64,000 nucleotides of DNA from the NCBI GenBank assembly GCA_960531495.1, contig OY482860.1:2180622-2244621 (forward strand). Reading direction: 5' to 3'. Shown here one piece after another: positions 1 to 8,873 of this stretch (the stretch's first letter is position 1; each line of letters begins with the position of its first letter). The position numbers were made by a program, and so were the translations under genes. The notes beneath the pieces are model-generated. The model did no database searches and was not told where the DNA came from. It worked only from the letters and a program-made list of their open reading frames with translations. The DNA comes from Zeus faber (lineage: Eukaryota > Chordata > Actinopteri > Zeiformes > Zeidae).

Positions 1-110
1 TCTCGCCTCCTGTCATCTCCTCTCCTCTACTACCATTTTCTCTCTTCTCCACTCTTCTCCCCTCATCCCTCTCTTTACCTCTCCTCTCCTCTCTTTCTCC
101 TGCTTTTTTA
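1..110. repeat. CT-rich low-complexity tract
   Basis: Almost entirely pyrimidine (runs of tctcctctcc and ttctcc), with no stable unit length. It resembles the pyrimidine tract near the other end of the window. It probably continues beyond the left edge. Confidence 0.85.
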
Positions 111-1099
111 TCACCTAATGACACAAGCTGTAATCCTACAACATAACCAGTGTGTGTTTCAGTGTGCGTGGATAATCCAGTTAGAAGGTGTGAAAGTTGC
201 GAGTCGGGGTAAAGGAATCTCTTGGAAAAGCTCTGATTAAACTCCTTCATTCTCACTCAAAGTGAGTTTTGTAACATCCAAAGTGCATTTTTTTTTCATA
301 TTGCATGCTGCTGAGGGGCATGCTTAGGATTTTTTTTCTAACGATTTTCTACCAAGCTCTGCCATCCCCTGCCCCCACAGAAGCACTCTTAAAGTGGCTA
401 GAAATGTTGGGTGGTCCCTCCAGAGAAAGCTTTTGGTGGATCTGTGCTTATTTTTGTTACCTCACAGAGAGAAGATCCTCGATTTGAACCCAGTTAGGTT
501 CAGTCCATCGTCTTTGTTTTTAATACAGTTATTGGCGGGGGCAACTGTTTCCAATGTCCCTATTGCTTCCTACATCCTTAACAGTGCTAACTCGGGCTTG
601 GCGATTTTTCAATATAATGTCATATGGGACTAGATATTGTCTGGGATTTTAGTGTAATATGGGGATACAGTTAAATGTTGTCTTTAAAGTTGCGTTACAG
701 AAAACAAGTTTAGGAGCAACATCTTGATGAGGTTAGATTTGGACTGTGGGCCACCAGTTGCAGATCCCTCCATGAACATTAGAGACATTATGTAATTTAC
801 ATTACATTGCATTATATAATTTACTGTAGCAGACATTTTTGTTCCAAAGCAACCTACAATAAATACTGTAGTACTGGTAGACTAAGAGAGAGGCTTTTTG
901 TTTTGTAATGAAAGTATGTTTGTTTTTAGTTGTTTTATTTGGAGGAACGGGGCAATGCTCTCAGGCCGCCACAGCGGTAATAAAATATTCATACCGTCAC
1001 AGAGTCGCGACTGAGATGAACGACCCTTGAGACCATGTAGCAGTGGAGGAGCGAGGCAGTCTGCAATGGTTGAGGACTGGAGCAAACGAGTCAGAGTCT
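111..1099. other. No gene recognised; possible SINE-tail debris
   Basis: Short reading frames here lack family features. Bases 795-865 (acattacatt, then agcagaca, then ccaaagcaacctacaat) resemble a decayed copy of the tail of the tRNA-headed SINE seen intact at 33333-33552. Nothing else could be assigned. Confidence 0.4.
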
Positions 1100-1124
1100 G
1101 GACCGGTGATGGGAGATATGAAGG

Positions 1125-1335
1125 AGCAGTTAGTTCATTTAGCAGACACAATTTTGTCCAAAGTGACCTGCAGTAACCTATATTGCAATAACATGCATGT
1201 CTTTTGGGTCGGGGGAAACCCACATGAATATGAGGAGAACATGCAGACTCTACACAGAAAAGCCTCAGCCTAGTTGGAAGACCGAACCGTCTTGCTGTGA
1301 GGCAACAGTGCAAACACTGATCCACGGTGGACGTA
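1125..1335 (-). repeat. Degenerate V-SINE-like fragment
   Basis: Read on the minus strand, the segment shows the hallmark blocks of the fish DANA/Mermaid/HE1 (V-SINE) group. These are a tRNA-like head piece (gcctcacagcaagacggtt), then the conserved core resembling gtgtggagtttgcatgttctc and gtgggtttcc. A 3' tail follows resembling agtcgctttggataaaagcgtctgctaa in decayed form (1139-1180 on the plus strand). It is far more diverged than the copies at 46384 and 49101. Confidence 0.6.
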
Positions 1336-1518
1336 AACCCTCTTCCACAGAATATCTTGGTCATGTGCGTATATAGAGACAATTTTCCTCGGGTACGGAC
1401 AATATATGAACATACAACACAACCAGCCCACCCTGGCAGCACGATGGCACGGTGCCCCATCTGAGCCACACTGTGCTAAGAAATGATTTGTCTGTGGGTC
1501 ATTGCACAACGCGTATCT

Positions 1519-1520
<2 letters not shown>

Positions 1521-1568
<48 letters not shown>
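1521..1568. repeat. (CA)n microsatellite
   Basis: An uninterrupted AC run of about 24 units. Open frames crossing it (HTHTHT and VCVCVC) are artefacts of the dinucleotide. Confidence 0.98.
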
Positions 1569-1570
<2 letters not shown>

Positions 1571-2557
1571 CTTCATGAATGAATTGCCTTGTCTATGGAG
1601 CCCTAAATCCCACCTAACTTACCTAGTCTCAATTCACTCCGCATCCTATATCCTCTATCCTTCATTTTCCCCCCTTCGTTCCCCTCTCTGTGTCTCCTTT
1701 CATTTACCACGTACAGAAATCCAATCACAATCCATTCACCCATACCTGTGAAATATTTTGTTGGTATTAGATCCCAAAAGAAAAATGTTAACATGGTTTT
1801 TATGGGTGTCTCCCTCCTTAATGGCTATATGGGGACTTTAAATTAACCTACAGTGTGAAGAAGTTAGACTTGGAATGCTTCCTATAACTCACTTTGAGTA
1901 TGATCGTATGATTCAACATAAAACCAAGAAAGGCAGTGAGTGGTAATATATGCTGTCATCCAATGCATTTATATCATAAATTCTCATTCCGGAGTGATTG
2001 GCAGCTGTAATGGCCTAGCAATTGAAAAAAATCAGCTATTTAAATTTGCGATGCAAGACTGGCAAAAGATTCGCTCGTAGCAAACTAATCTTTTAAATAA
2101 CTCAAGAGTTGTAGTCAAGAGTCACACCGCCAAAATAGTTGTTTGTTCACTACTCTGCAATTGCAACAACTCACAGGCTGAACTGAGTCTCAGATCTCGA
2201 ACAAAAAGGCTCGAGAGCCCTGAGTCACGCATGCTCCTCAATCAGAGGCAATGACTCCTTAACCAGATCGTGAACGAGATCCGAGAGTCGTGAGTCACGC
2301 ATGCGTAAGTTACACCAACTGACTCAAACAAACGAAGAGTTGGAAAATTCAGCTAATCTTTTTAGTGTGGCACTTGTAAATAGACAAATCTTCAAAAAGA
2401 GTGAAACTTTTCATCACTAATTTAAATTAGAGGACTCAAACCTGTTCACCCATACATTGAAAGTGCTGCAGCGTATTTTGTATTTGTTAATTCCATTCGA
2501 AAAAATGGAAGTGTAATCGCTTCAACACATTTAAAATACAGCTTAATTTAATAACCT
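1569..2557. other. No gene recognised; dispersed-repeat-like DNA
   Basis: No coding signature. Bases 2180-2310 contain two copies of a motif built around gagtcacgcatgc (near 2221 and 2295), which hints at the end of a non-autonomous DNA transposon. No terminal inverted repeats could be fixed. Confidence 0.35.
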
Positions 2558-2807
2558 TGACTGGCACAGCTGTTCTGACTCAGCCGGTCAGCCCGTTGCT
2601 ACTGATTGGTCGGAGTCAGCTGGGAGAGTTTTCTCATGTGTTGTTTGTCTTGCAGTGAGGATCGCAGGATCCAAGACCCTGCGGAACATATCGCAGAATG
2701 GACACTGACTCACACTAAGAACTCTGTTTAAAATTTATGTGCACATTGGGCCAGCAAGCCTTTTTGTTCTTTGTTTATAATAAAAAACCCACCGTGTCGG
2801 CACCTTA
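2558..2807 (+). mobile_element. Gmr1-type Gypsy element, 5' LTR (candidate)
   Basis: A stretch of about 50 bases starting at 2565 (cagctgttctgactcag ... gattggtc ... gagtcagc) recurs at 10026-10082, just downstream of the polymerase remnant of the same element. That is the layout expected of two LTRs. The copy contains an AATAAA-like signal near 2780 and is followed by the gag remnant. The right-hand boundary is inferred; the left starts with TG. Confidence 0.5.
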
Positions 2808-2879
2808 CTGCCAGAAGCCTTCGTCTCCCTCCCTGAACCCGTGTATGTGGACTGAGCCATCTACAAGTTCCACCTGAAC

Positions 2880-3560
2880 AGAGACTAAGGAGGGAGGCAA
2901 CGCGGAGGGCAGCTCGCCATCCCCGCTGGAGCGGACAATCGCCGCCATCGCCACCATGCAAGCAGCCCAGGCTCACCAGTTCAAGAAGATGGCGAGGGAC
3001 AGGGTGCTTGACCGGCAGGCGATCACAATGCCGAGGTGTTCCCTGCCACTTACAAGATGACAGCCGAGGGGGCCAGGTGGAGCAGCGAGGAGCGAGCACT
3101 GTGCCTGCTCCCCTCGCTGACGGGGAAGGTGCAGCAAGCGGCGCTGCCACCAGCACTACCATGCTGTCAGGAGGGCTGTCCTGGACCACTTGGGGAGGAC
3201 ACCAGAGGGGCACCGCCTATCGTTCCGGGGACTGAACTATGCCACCTCAGGCCGCCACTTTGCTCAACTCCAACACCTGCGGGACATGGCCCGGAGGTGG
3301 CTGTGACTGGAGGAATGGTCCGCGGACCAGATCTTCGACCTGGTGATGTTGAAACAGTTCCCTCTAGAACTTCCTGCCAGGACTGCCCAGTGGGTCCGCT
3401 GCCACCGTCCGTCAACGCAGAGGTGTACGGCCACACGGCAGCCTACCACCGGAGATGGCGCAAGGTCCGTCCCCAGTACCAACAGGGGAGCCAGCGGGAC
3501 CTCGACCCTCCTCGGTGCTGATGGCTCACCGACCCAGGACACCCCTTCCCCCCCGCCCCA
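2880..3560 (+). pseudogene. Gmr1-type Gypsy gag remnant (SCAN-like capsid)
   Basis: Broken gag of the Ty3/Gypsy element whose LTR precedes it. In shifting frames, residues such as SFRGLNYATSGRHF and FDLVMLKQFPLELPART are typical of the capsid of Gmr1-like fish elements, the retrotransposon group related to vertebrate SCAN domains. At least one stop (after a RRWL stretch near 3306) and frameshifts interrupt it. Gag would form the particle that packages element RNA; this copy cannot. It shares orientation with the integrase and reverse transcriptase remnants downstream. Confidence 0.75.
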
Positions 3561-3985
3561 TTAACTGTTGCCCTGGATGATTTTCCAGTGGAGCAATCGT
3601 GGGACGATACCCTGCGTGGGACCTTTTAGGGGGTAGTTAAAATTGATGGCGTATTGGTCTGCCCAGACGCCGCACTCACTCACCCGTATTTTTCAGTGAT
3701 TTGGGACAGGTTATATCGAGTGAACCTTGACACTCAATAAGGAGAGGAAATAACCCAATGTTGGTTGTGAAGAAACGATGGGAAAGGCTTTCCTAGGCGG
3801 CTCACCATAATCCGAAGGCCGGGCACCTTGGGCACGATAAAACACTGCAACAGATAATGGCCCGCTTCTATTGGCCAGGATTTTTAGGAGATGTGCGTGC
3901 CTTGTGTCCCGGGTGCCAATTAGAAAAACCTCCGGCTACCCCAACCGCGCTACCAGCTCCCTCCCCACTCTGCCCCCTCCTTTCT
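3561..3985 (+). pseudogene. Gmr1-type Gypsy integrase N-terminal part
   Basis: Integrase joins element cDNA to chromosomal DNA. One frame around 3797-3935 gives the zinc-binding HHCC region: HHNPKAGHLGHDKT, then FYWPGF, then CPGCQ. Upstream, DRLYRVNLD with intervening stops is the leader normally found before this zinc finger. The catalytic core that should follow is absent, because sequence breaks into a Tc1-like transposon at about 3986. Integrase lying ahead of reverse transcriptase (9090 onward) is the domain order known for Gmr1-type Gypsy elements, unlike ordinary Ty3/Gypsy. Confidence 0.8.
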
Positions 3986-4127
3986 GCTGCGCAGCCTTGT
4001 TGGGACATGGTGGCCATCCACCAACCATGCACTACTCCATCCATCTGCACCATCCAGGGTTGCACGGCACTCATCAGTAAACAAGACTGTTTGAAAATTA
4101 GTCTCCATGTAATTCTGGGCCCACTGC
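3986..4127 (-). pseudogene. Tc1-like transposase, downstream piece
   Basis: Minus-strand translation reads [20 protein letters not shown] and then [18 protein letters not shown]. This is the part of a Tc1/mariner-superfamily transposase containing the first catalytic aspartate (in FTDEC). It continues directly from the N-terminal piece at 7744-8108 once the intervening Gypsy element and one target duplication are set aside. The C-terminal part is missing: at about 3986 the sequence switches to Gmr1 integrase, so a deletion removed the transposase end together with the Gmr1 integrase core. Confidence 0.8.
4123..4127. repeat. Left target-site duplication ACTGC
   Basis: The five bases ACTGC directly before the element end TGTCACGA are repeated at 7739-7743 directly after its other end. 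This is the 5-bp duplication expected of Ty3/Gypsy integration. Confidence 0.9.
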
Positions 4128-4147
4128 TGTCACGACCAGAGCTAGGG
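4128..4147 (-). repeat. Remnant of 3' LTR terminus
   Basis: TGTCACGACCAGAGCTAGG differs at one position from the outer 19 bases of the other LTR (7172-7190). Almost the whole 3' LTR and the 3' half of integrase have been lost by deletion, leaving the terminus next to its target duplication. Confidence 0.8.
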
Positions 4148-4461
4148 CGGAGGAGGCCGGAGCGGGGTCGGGTGGAGGTCTTGAACCGGGCGCAGGTGGG
4201 ACAGGCCGAGACGAAGGACCGGGTGTCAGGGAGCAGGGTCGGCCACCAGAAGCGCTGGCGGACGACGGCCAGGGTGCGGGTGATCCCCGGATGGCAGCTA
4301 AGGCGGGAGGCATGGGCCCACTGCAGAACCTGGGAGCATGCGGAGTCAGGGACGAACAGGCGGTTAGGGGGTCCGGTACCTGGGTTGGGCTGGTGTTCCT
4401 GCGCTTGGGTGACGAGGGACTCGATCTCCCACACACTAAGGTGTGTGTGGCGCCAAGGCAC
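4148..4461 (-). pseudogene. Sushi-type Gypsy integrase, N-terminal fragment
   Basis: Minus-strand frame with a leader ([16 protein letters not shown]) and the HHCC zinc finger [14 protein letters not shown] ... RQRFWWPTL ... CPTCARFKT. The reading ends at about 4148, where the 3' LTR remnant begins. The catalytic core and the C-terminal chromodomain region usual for this clade are absent. The fragment is open but cannot encode a working integrase. Confidence 0.85.
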
Positions 4462-4950
4462 AGGGGTGGAAGGATGGGTTCTGGATCCCCTGTCTTCTCC
4501 TCTGGCACGAACACACGGGACGGGGCGTCAGGTTTGGTGTTCTTGGTTCCTGGGCGGTAGGATAGAGAGAAGTTAAACCGGCCGAAAAACAACGCCCACC
4601 TGGCCTGCCAGGAGTTGAGCCACTTCGCCGTCCGGATATAGGCCAAGTTCTTATGATCGGTCCAGACGACGAAGGGGTGGATTCCTCCCTCAAGCCAGTG
4701 GCACCACTCCTCCAGGGCTAGTTTGATGGCCAGGAGTTCCGGTTACCCACGTCATAGTTGCGCTCGGGTGGGGTGAGCCTGCGGGACAGAAAGGCACAGG
4801 GGTGGAGCTTACCGTCGGTTGGAGAGCGCTGAGAAAGTACTGCTCCTATCCCCGTGTCTGAAGCGTCCACCTCTACCACGAACTGGAGGTAGCCGTTGGG
4901 CTGGGCCAAGACTGGGGCCGACGAAAAGCGGCTCCTGAGGTCCACTTGAA
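4462..4950 (-). pseudogene. Sushi-type Gypsy RNase H region
   Basis: In alternating minus-strand frames the region shows the RNase H landmarks of Gypsy elements: [19 protein letters not shown] (first acidic residue), [18 protein letters not shown], and the tail [20 protein letters not shown]. Frame changes near 4640 and 4740 break it. In an intact element this domain degrades the RNA strand during reverse transcription. Confidence 0.85.
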
Positions 4951-5878
4951 GGCCACTGAGGTGGAGGTAAGGGCTGGGAAGGGAGCAGCAATGCGGCTGA
5001 AGTTACGGATGAAGCGCCGGTAGAAGCCATTGGAGCTGCTTCCTATTGGCTGGGGTTGGCCACTCCAACACGGCGGCCACCTTCTTGGGGTCCATCTCCG
5101 GCCTCCCTCGGCCAATGATGAATCCCAGGAAGGAAATGGACGGAACATGGAAGACACACTTCTCGGCCTTAACAAACAGACGGTTCTCCAGGAGGCGCTG
5201 CAGCAACAGGCGTACATGTTCTACGTGGTCGGAGAGGGATTTGGAGAAAATCAAGATGTCGTCGAGGTACACAAAGACAAATGAGTTGAGCATGTCCCGG
5301 AGGACATCGTTAATTAGAGCCTGGAAGATTGCTGGGGCATTTGACAGCCCAAAGGGCATTACTAAATACTCGAAGTGTCCGAGCGGGGTGTTGAATGCGG
5401 TCTTCCACTCGTCCCCTTTGCGGATGCGGACCAGGTGGTAAGCGTTGCGGAGGTAGAGCTTGGAAAAGTGGGTGACACCCTGGATGGGGACGAAGACTGA
5501 ATCCATCAAGGGCAAGGGTTACTTGTCTTCGATAGTGATGTTAAGTCCTCTGAAATCAATGCAAGGACGGAGATTCTTGTCCTTCTTAGCAACAAAGAAG
5601 AACCCTGCGCCTAGCGGAGAAGACGAGGGGCGAATAATCCCGGCAGCGAGAAAGTCGCGGATGTAAGTTTCCATGGCCTCCTGTTCGGGCCGGGAGATGT
5701 TACACAGGCGACTGCAGGGGAGGGGGGCGCCTGGCAGGAGGTTGATTGCGCAGTCGTAGGGGCGATGAGGTGGTAAGGATAGCGCCCCCTGCTTGCTGAG
5801 CCAGGTCCAGATATTGCGACGGAACCGAGGACAGGTCAGGGCTCTGGGGGGTTGAGGCCGAGCGGAGGCAGTGGGCAT
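4951..5878 (-). pseudogene. Sushi-type Gypsy reverse transcriptase
   Basis: Nearly complete palm and fingers of a Ty3/Gypsy reverse transcriptase. It runs from [16 protein letters not shown] and [16 protein letters not shown], through a stop at about 5519 (between IEDK and PLPLM), then [19 protein letters not shown] and the catalytic YLDD ([12 protein letters not shown]), to FLGFIIG. The single TAA lies where related elements usually have a tyrosine codon, so it is probably a point mutation. A frameshift follows near 5010. Catalytic YLDD is intact. Confidence 0.9.
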
Positions 5879-6330
5879 GACAGTGTGTGCTCCAGGAGCT
5901 CATGCTGCCCATCTGAGGGTTGTGGGTCTGGAGCCAGGGGTACCCCATAACCACGGGGTTCAGTGGGGAATCTATGAGGAAGAACCTCAAGGACTCATGG
6001 TGGTTGCCGGAGAGTAGCAGCTTGAGGGGGACTGTCTGGTGGGTAATCCGGGTCAGATGTGACCCGTTCAGCTCCTTGACCTCGAGCGACGCGGGAAGAG
6101 GAACGGGTGTCAGCCCTAGCTGGCGTGCTAGTCCCCGGTCAAGAAAACTCGCATCCGCCCCGGAATCTATGAGAGCGGTGTTATATCCCCCCACGAGAGG
6201 GTAACTGGGAGCAGAGGACGGGAGAGAGGGTTGGAGCTGGAGCGACCGGAACGTAACTCTACCGAGGAGTCGCCCTCTCGTGGCCGGACCGGGCAGGTGG
6301 CTCGGAGTTGTCCCAGCCGGCTGCAATACA
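5879..6330 (-). pseudogene. Sushi-type Gypsy protease region
   Basis: The minus-strand frame contains YNTALIDSGADASFLDRGLA, with the aspartic protease active site D-S-G-A, and ends with FFLIDSPLNPVVMGYPWL, the conserved stretch just before the reverse transcriptase. It overlaps the end of the gag nucleocapsid in another frame. The protease would cut the Gag-Pol precursor. It is open over about 150 residues. Confidence 0.8.
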
Positions 6331-6765
6331 GACAGGTGCTGGTCTGTATGCGGCGTGCTCGCTCCTTGGGGGAGATCCGGGAGTGACCAAGTTGCATTGG
6401 CTCGGCATCAGAGAAAGTCGGGGGACTTCTGAGGCACCCAAGAGTAGCAAGCGCTGGAGACCGGGGCGTGGCCGCCCAGGCGGGAGGCGCGGGCTCGAGT
6501 CTCTCTCGCACTGGCGCTCCCGTAGCCGGTTGTCCAGGCGGATGGCGGTCTCCACTAGTTGGTCCAGGTCCGTGGGCTTGTCCTGCCGCGCCAACTCGTC
6601 CCGACGAGGGAGGCGACGCTACGGGAACCCTGGCGGAGCGAGAGGAGTCTTCTGGCGACCTCCTTGCCGCACACTAGGTGGTCAAAGACTCTCCTCATTT
6701 TGCGGGTGAACAGATCGTAGGAGAGACTCACGGGGCCCCCCTGACTCCAGACCGCGGAACCCTAG
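6331..6765 (-). pseudogene. Sushi-type Gypsy gag C-terminal part with altered zinc knuckle
   Basis: Minus-strand residues DLDQLVETAIRLDNRLRER are the end of the capsid of this clade, and CLYCSRLGQLRATC is its zinc knuckle. The histidine of the usual C-X2-C-X4-H-X4-C pattern is replaced by glutamine, which should impair RNA packaging. The part after the knuckle is in a different frame from the part before it, so there is a frameshift within 6400-6510. Confidence 0.8.
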
Positions 6766-7150
6766 CCGAGAGCCGCCCCTCTCAGGCAGAAGATGAGGAA
6801 CGCGATGCGGGCACTATCGGAGGCGTACGACGACGGCTGCTGTTGAAAAACCACCGCGCACTGCATGAGGAAGGCGCGGCAAGTGCCGAAATCGCCGTCG
6901 TAAGGCCCTGGAGCCGGAACATGGGGCTCAGGGGGGACGAGAGAGGCGCTGGGAGCCCTGGTGGGGGAAGGAGGACAGGTCCAAGGAGCAGGGGGGCCAC
7001 GGGGGCCGGAGGACCCTGTAGGCTGCTAACGGCCGCCGAGATGGTCCAGAGGTGTTCCGCGATGTCCCGGAGGGCCTGGTCATGTTGCCCAAGCAACACT
7101 CCTTGATCCTGGAGTGCGCGGCGGAGCCCTTCTGTGTCGGCTGGATCCAT
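6766..7150 (-). pseudogene. Sushi-type Gypsy gag N-terminal part
   Basis: Starts with ATG at 7150-7148, 22 bases inside the LTR, in a good initiation context. The first residues MDPADTEGLRRALQDQGVLL lead into a proline-rich linker. The capsid begins in another frame near 6905 ([18 protein letters not shown]), and a TAG at about 6766 stops it. This is the structural protein of the particle, here inactivated by at least one frameshift and one nonsense change. Confidence 0.85.
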
Positions 7151-7159
7151 GGTTTCCTG

Positions 7160-7171
7160 GCCAGACCGTAC
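7160..7171 (-). promoter_or_regulatory. Primer-binding site of self-priming type
   Basis: Directly after the 5' LTR (minus sense) lies GTACGGTCTGGC. Its ten bases ACGGTCTGGC (7169-7160) are the exact complement of GCCAGACCGT at 7603-7594 within the same LTR, about where the transcript would begin. Tf1 and sushi-type elements are known to prime reverse transcription with the folded 5' end of their own RNA rather than a tRNA. No tRNA 3'-CCA complement (TGG at the start) is present. Confidence 0.75.
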
Positions 7172-7738
7172 TGTCACGAACAGAGCTAGGAGAGACCCAA
7201 ACGCACGACACAGGGAGACGGAAGGCAGGCAAAGGATGTTTATTATCCTGGACGGTGGAGCGTTCCAGGGGGACCCGGTCAGGTAGGGATGGAGCAGGGC
7301 TGGGCAGGGATGATGATCAGAAGGAGGGGTCCAGGATCCGGGTGGAGAGACGGGGAACCAGGCTGAAGGACGGGCAGCCTTGGTCGACGAGCGGAGACAG
7401 GCAGGTAAACCGGGTTGGCTGGATTTGAAGAGACAGACTAGGTCGACGAGAGGAGACAAGCGGGTAAGGGGAAGACGAGACAACGAGACATCAACTAGGA
7501 ACTAGAAACTAGCACTAGGAGCTAGGAACTTGGAACTTGGAACTTGGAACTTGGAAGGGAGCCAGTAGCTGAACAACTCGGGTAAGCTATTTGACGGTCT
7601 GGCAAGGAATGGCTGGGAAGCTGAGACTAAATACTGTGCAGGTAATTGATCCCAGGTGTGTGCAACTGGGCTCGAGTAGGAAGCTGAAGATGGGGCAAGA
7701 GCGGCCTCTAGTGGCGCTGGGAGGCCGTGGGCCTAACA
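7172..7738 (-). repeat. 5' LTR of the sushi-type element
   Basis: A 567-bp LTR in minus orientation, beginning TGTTAGGCCC and ending CTGTTCGTGACA. It is homologous along its length to the solo LTR at 29902-30465. It holds a local expansion of a GGAACTT-like unit at 7490-7560. The probable transcript start lies near 7603, judged from the complementarity to the primer-binding site. Confidence 0.92.
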
Positions 7739-8336
7739 ACTGCAACCGTTTCTGCTTGTGAGCATTGGTTAGGGGTAACCGAATAAAAGGTTTATTCACA
7801 ACTGCAAGCCTCTGGAGGATCCTACACCTTGAGGTTTGCGGGAATCCAGAGGCACCAGCAGCTTCAAATATCTGTTTGCTGCTTTGTAATGGCATTTTAG
7901 CAGCTGCTCTCTTAATCCCATGAATTTGTCTTGCAGAAACCTTCCTCATTATGCCTTTATCTGCACAAACCCGTTTGTGCTCTGAATCAGCCACAAATCT
8001 CTTCACAGTACGATTATCACGCTTAAGTTCTAATGCTTTCATACCTTGTCCAAGGCATTGCACTATTTGACGCTTTTTGGCAGCAGAAAGATCCTTTTTC
8101 TTTCCCATATTGCTTGAAACCTGTGGCCTGCTTAATAATGTGGAATGTCCTTCTTAAGTAGTTTTCCTTTAATTGGGCTCACCTGGCAAACGAATTATCA
8201 CAGGTGTCTGAGATTAATTTCAGTGATCCCAAGAGCCCTGAGACACAATACCATCTATGAGTTTAATTGAAAAACAAAAAATTTAAATGTTTAGGACACT
8301 TAAATCCAATTTGCATAACAATTTGGAACGCGTGTA
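7739..8336 (-). pseudogene. Tc1-like transposon, 5' part with transposase N-terminus
   Basis: The minus-strand frame starts at 8108 with MGKKKDLSAAKKRQIVQCLG and continues through the helix-turn-helix DNA-binding region (KRFVADSEHKRV, KVSARQIHGIKRAAAKM) to NAHKQKRLQ. There the sushi element interrupts it. Upstream, 8110-8336 holds the untranslated leader and terminal inverted repeat area (ccaatttgcataacaatttgg), a motif common to fish Tc1-like elements. The transposase would cut and paste the element at TA sites. The frame resumes at 4127. Confidence 0.88.
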
Positions 8337-8870
8337 TTAAAGAAAACTGGGAGGAAGGGTCTTGGCCAAGTAAGAATAAGGTTCAATATGTTATGGACCT
8401 GCGAGTAAAACTACACACACTGGGGAGCCTGTCACGGGAGAATTTTCTCCAGGCTCAGGAATGTCAGTGCCTCTTATATGACAGAGTGGCCCTACTGATT
8501 TGCACCGGGAGAAAAGGTGTGAGTGTTGCTCCCTACATCCAGCTCTAAATTCACCGCATTACATTACATTTAGCAGACGCTTTTATCCAAAGCGACTTAC
8601 AATTGTTCAAACACCGACGGACACAGCCATCAGGAGCAATTAGGGGTTAAGTGTCTTGCTCAAGGACACTACAGCATGCTAGCAGGAGGAGCCTGGGATC
8701 GAACCAGCAACCTTTAGATCACTAGACCACCAGCTCTACCTCCTGAGCTACCAGACCGCAAAGTGGCACAGGCCCTTAGTGGTCACGCGGCAGCTTGGGG
8801 ACGTCAACTATAAGGTTGAGAGGTCAGACAGGGGTGAGGCGGCTCAGATTTACCACATTAACCTCCTAAA
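8337..8870 (+). pseudogene. Gmr1-type Gypsy integrase C-terminal part
   Basis: Plus-strand residues QYVMDLRVKLHTLGSLSREN and LLYDRVA form the end of the integrase core and C-terminal region. After a SINE, the frame continues as RPLVVTRQLGDVNYKVERSD and AAQIYHINLLKEWR. The segment precedes the reverse transcriptase, confirming an integrase-first order. The frame reads straight across the SINE once the SINE and one copy of its duplication are discounted. Confidence 0.85.
8553..8760 (-). repeat. tRNA-headed SINE with target duplication ACCGCA
   Basis: The SINE body is 8559-8754, minus orientation, flanked by ACCGCA (8553-8558 and 8755-8760). Read on the minus strand it has a B-box-like ggttcgatccc, the block ctcctcctgctagcatgctg, and a tail related to agtcgctttggataaaagcg ending in repeated ATGTAA. 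It is the same family as 33333-33552, 47095-47230, 54177-54356 and 61757-61964. It splits the Gmr1 integrase reading frame. Confidence 0.92.
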
Positions 8871-8873
8871 GGA

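Larger units (their letters stand above)
4128..7738 (-). mobile_element. Sushi/Tf1-type Gypsy retrotransposon, internally deleted
   Basis: A 3.6-kb minus-strand LTR retrotransposon with both ends preserved. It starts (minus sense) TGTTAGGC at 7738 and ends CGTGACA at 4128, flanked by ACTGC on each side. Order in minus sense is 5' LTR (7738-7172), gag (from 7150), protease, reverse transcriptase, RNase H and integrase zinc finger. It then jumps from integrase to the last ~19 bases of the 3' LTR. The reverse transcriptase sequence ([24 protein letters not shown]) places it in the sushi-ichi/V-clade group. It interrupts a Tc1 transposase frame, so it is younger than that transposon. A solo LTR of the same family lies at 29902-30465. 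Confidence 0.93.
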
